From contig NVVO01000005.1 of the NCBI GenBank assembly GCA_002733385.1, positions 35,099-42,279 on the forward strand: DNA of 7,181 nt, written 5' to 3'. This DNA is from Robiginitomaculum sp. (GTDB lineage: Bacteria; Pseudomonadota; Alphaproteobacteria; Caulobacterales; Maricaulaceae). The notes under the pieces are model-generated. The model was not told the origin of the DNA. It did not search any database and was given only the letters and a program-made list of their open reading frames with translations. Positions 6,368-7,181 of this stretch are shown here, one piece after another (position 1 is the stretch's first letter; each line of letters opens with the position of its first letter). The position numbers and the translations under genes were made by a program.

Positions 6368-7181
6368 ATTTGCGTTTTGCTAAAGCCAGATACACCACGG
6401 CGGCGACGGCAAAGCCGACAAACCAGGCATAGCCGTAAATGGTGTCGAATATTTTCGGTACATTATCAACAAACCCGGCCACATGCAAAAATCCTGGCAG
6501 GTTGGGGAGAATGCCGAGAGCCAACGCCGCAAGCCCCGCCTTGTTCCAGCCATTGCTGGCCCCGTAAATTCCGTCATGGCGAAATAAATCTTCGACCTTG
6601 AGATTGGTTTTTCTGAGTAAATAATAATCCGCGATCAGCAAGCCGGCTATGGGGCCGAGCAGGGCAGAATACCCGACCAGCCATGTGAAGATGAATGCGC
6701 CTGCGTCTTCTACCAATTTCCACGGGAAGATCAAAATGCCGATGCCTGCGGTGATATAGCCGCCCATACGAAATGATATTTTGGACGGTGCGAGATTGGA
6801 AAACCCGTAGGCGGGTGCAACCACATTGGCCGCAAGATTGGTTGTTAGCGTGGCAATCACCAGAGCGATCAGCGCGATGATAACCCCGGCGCCATTTCCA
6901 TTGTTGGCCATCTTTCCGGCCAGTTGCACTGGATCCCAAATCGCCTCACCGTAAATGCTAACCGTGGCAGATGTCACCGCTACACTAATGAACGCAAACA
7001 AGGCCATGGGGATAGGTAGACCGATAGCTTGACCCAATATTTGAGATTTTTGGTTTTTAGCATAGCGGGTGAAATCCGGGATGTTGAGGGCCAATGTTGC
7101 CCAAAACCCGACCATGGCGGTCAGAGAGATAAAGAAGATTTTCCAAAATTGCCCTTCTTTGGCACCGCCCTCGATGAACTG
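6366..7181 (-). CDS. NCS1-family nucleobase/hydantoin transporter (5' partial)
   Basis: C-terminal 271 residues of a nucleobase:cation symporter-1 (NCS1) inner-membrane transporter; the family is about 480-500 residues with 12 helices, so a little under half is outside the window. The frame stays open to base 7181 and reads QFIEGGAKEG before the Met at 7115, so that Met is internal. Seven hydrophobic segments are visible (visible-part numbering about 12-33, 55-77, 98-122, 140-157, 161-188, 214-232, 246-268). NCS1 hallmarks are NIPDFTRYA (33-41), the TTNLAANVVAPAYGFSNLAP segment (113-132, matching the ligand/sodium-site helix of Mhp1-like proteins) and GPIAGLLIADYYLLRK (176-191). It likely imports uracil, dihydrouracil, allantoin or a hydantoin with Na+ or H+. 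The coupled hydantoinase downstream favours a pyrimidine or hydantoin; the exact substrate is not readable. Confidence 0.93.
   Translation of the reverse strand, partial: QFIEGGAKEGQFWKIFFISLTAMVGFWATLALNIPDFTRYAKNQKSQILGQAIGLPIPMALFAFISVAVTSATVSIYGEAIWDPVQLAGKMANNGNGAGVIIALIALVIATLTTNLAANVVAPAYGFSNLAPSKISFRMGGYITAGIGILIFPWKLVEDAGAFIFTWLVGYSALLGPIAGLLIADYYLLRKTNLKVEDLFRHDGIYGASNGWNKAGLAALALGILPNLPGFLHVAGFVDNVPKIFDTIYGYAWFVGFAVAAVVYLALAKRK

Noticed and set aside
7113..7115. Met codon at 7115 as the start of the transporter
   Set aside because: The frame continues to the window edge and the Met lies within a predicted membrane helix of a protein missing its first half.
1..7181. Mobile element, CRISPR, tRNA or defence system
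   Set aside because: No transposase, integrase, terminal inverted repeats, spaced repeat array, tRNA-like cloverleaf or defence gene was seen; apart from the regulator, all genes are ordinary metabolic families.

Overview
The window looks like chromosomal DNA of a Gram-negative bacterium, most likely an alphaproteobacterium. The signs are Proteobacteria-like catabolic genes, a lipoprotein signal peptide with a Gram-negative-style lipobox, strong AGGAG ribosome binding sites on two genes, and mixed, moderately GC-rich coding DNA. The lineage is an inference from protein flavour; no rRNA or marker gene is present. No tRNA, rRNA, CRISPR array, insertion sequence or phage gene was seen.

Left part (1-1961, plus strand): two adjacent acyl-CoA dehydrogenase genes. 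The first is cut by the window start and resembles the small, PimD-like subunits of heteromeric acyl-CoA dehydrogenases. The usual catalytic Glu is not present where expected, so its partner is probably encoded just upstream. The second is a complete 409-residue ACAD10/11-like enzyme with Asp at the catalytic-base position. Both suggest beta-oxidation of an unusual acyl-CoA.

Middle (1973-4842, minus strand): a YtcJ-type amidohydrolase exported as a lipoprotein, preceded by a good ribosome binding site, a plausible promoter and a tandem 19-bp repeat. Upstream of it lies the oddest gene of the window. It encodes a 344-residue soluble protein made of a histidine-kinase-type ATPase domain with a degenerate ATP lid, joined to an intact receiver domain. 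It has no phosphoacceptor-histidine domain and no sensor domain. This gene is more AT-rich than its surroundings in its 5' half.

Right part (4969-7181, minus strand): a dihydropyrimidinase/D-hydantoinase with every expected active-site residue. It is tightly coupled to an upstream NCS1 nucleobase/hydantoin transporter, which runs off the window end. This pair imports a cyclic ureide or pyrimidine and opens its ring, as in reductive pyrimidine or hydantoin catabolism.

The plus-strand dehydrogenase genes and the minus-strand block converge with only 11 bases between stop codons. The strongest candidate for something under-described is the HATPase-receiver protein together with the tandem repeat that separates it from the lipoprotein gene. 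The rest consists of recognisable metabolic families.
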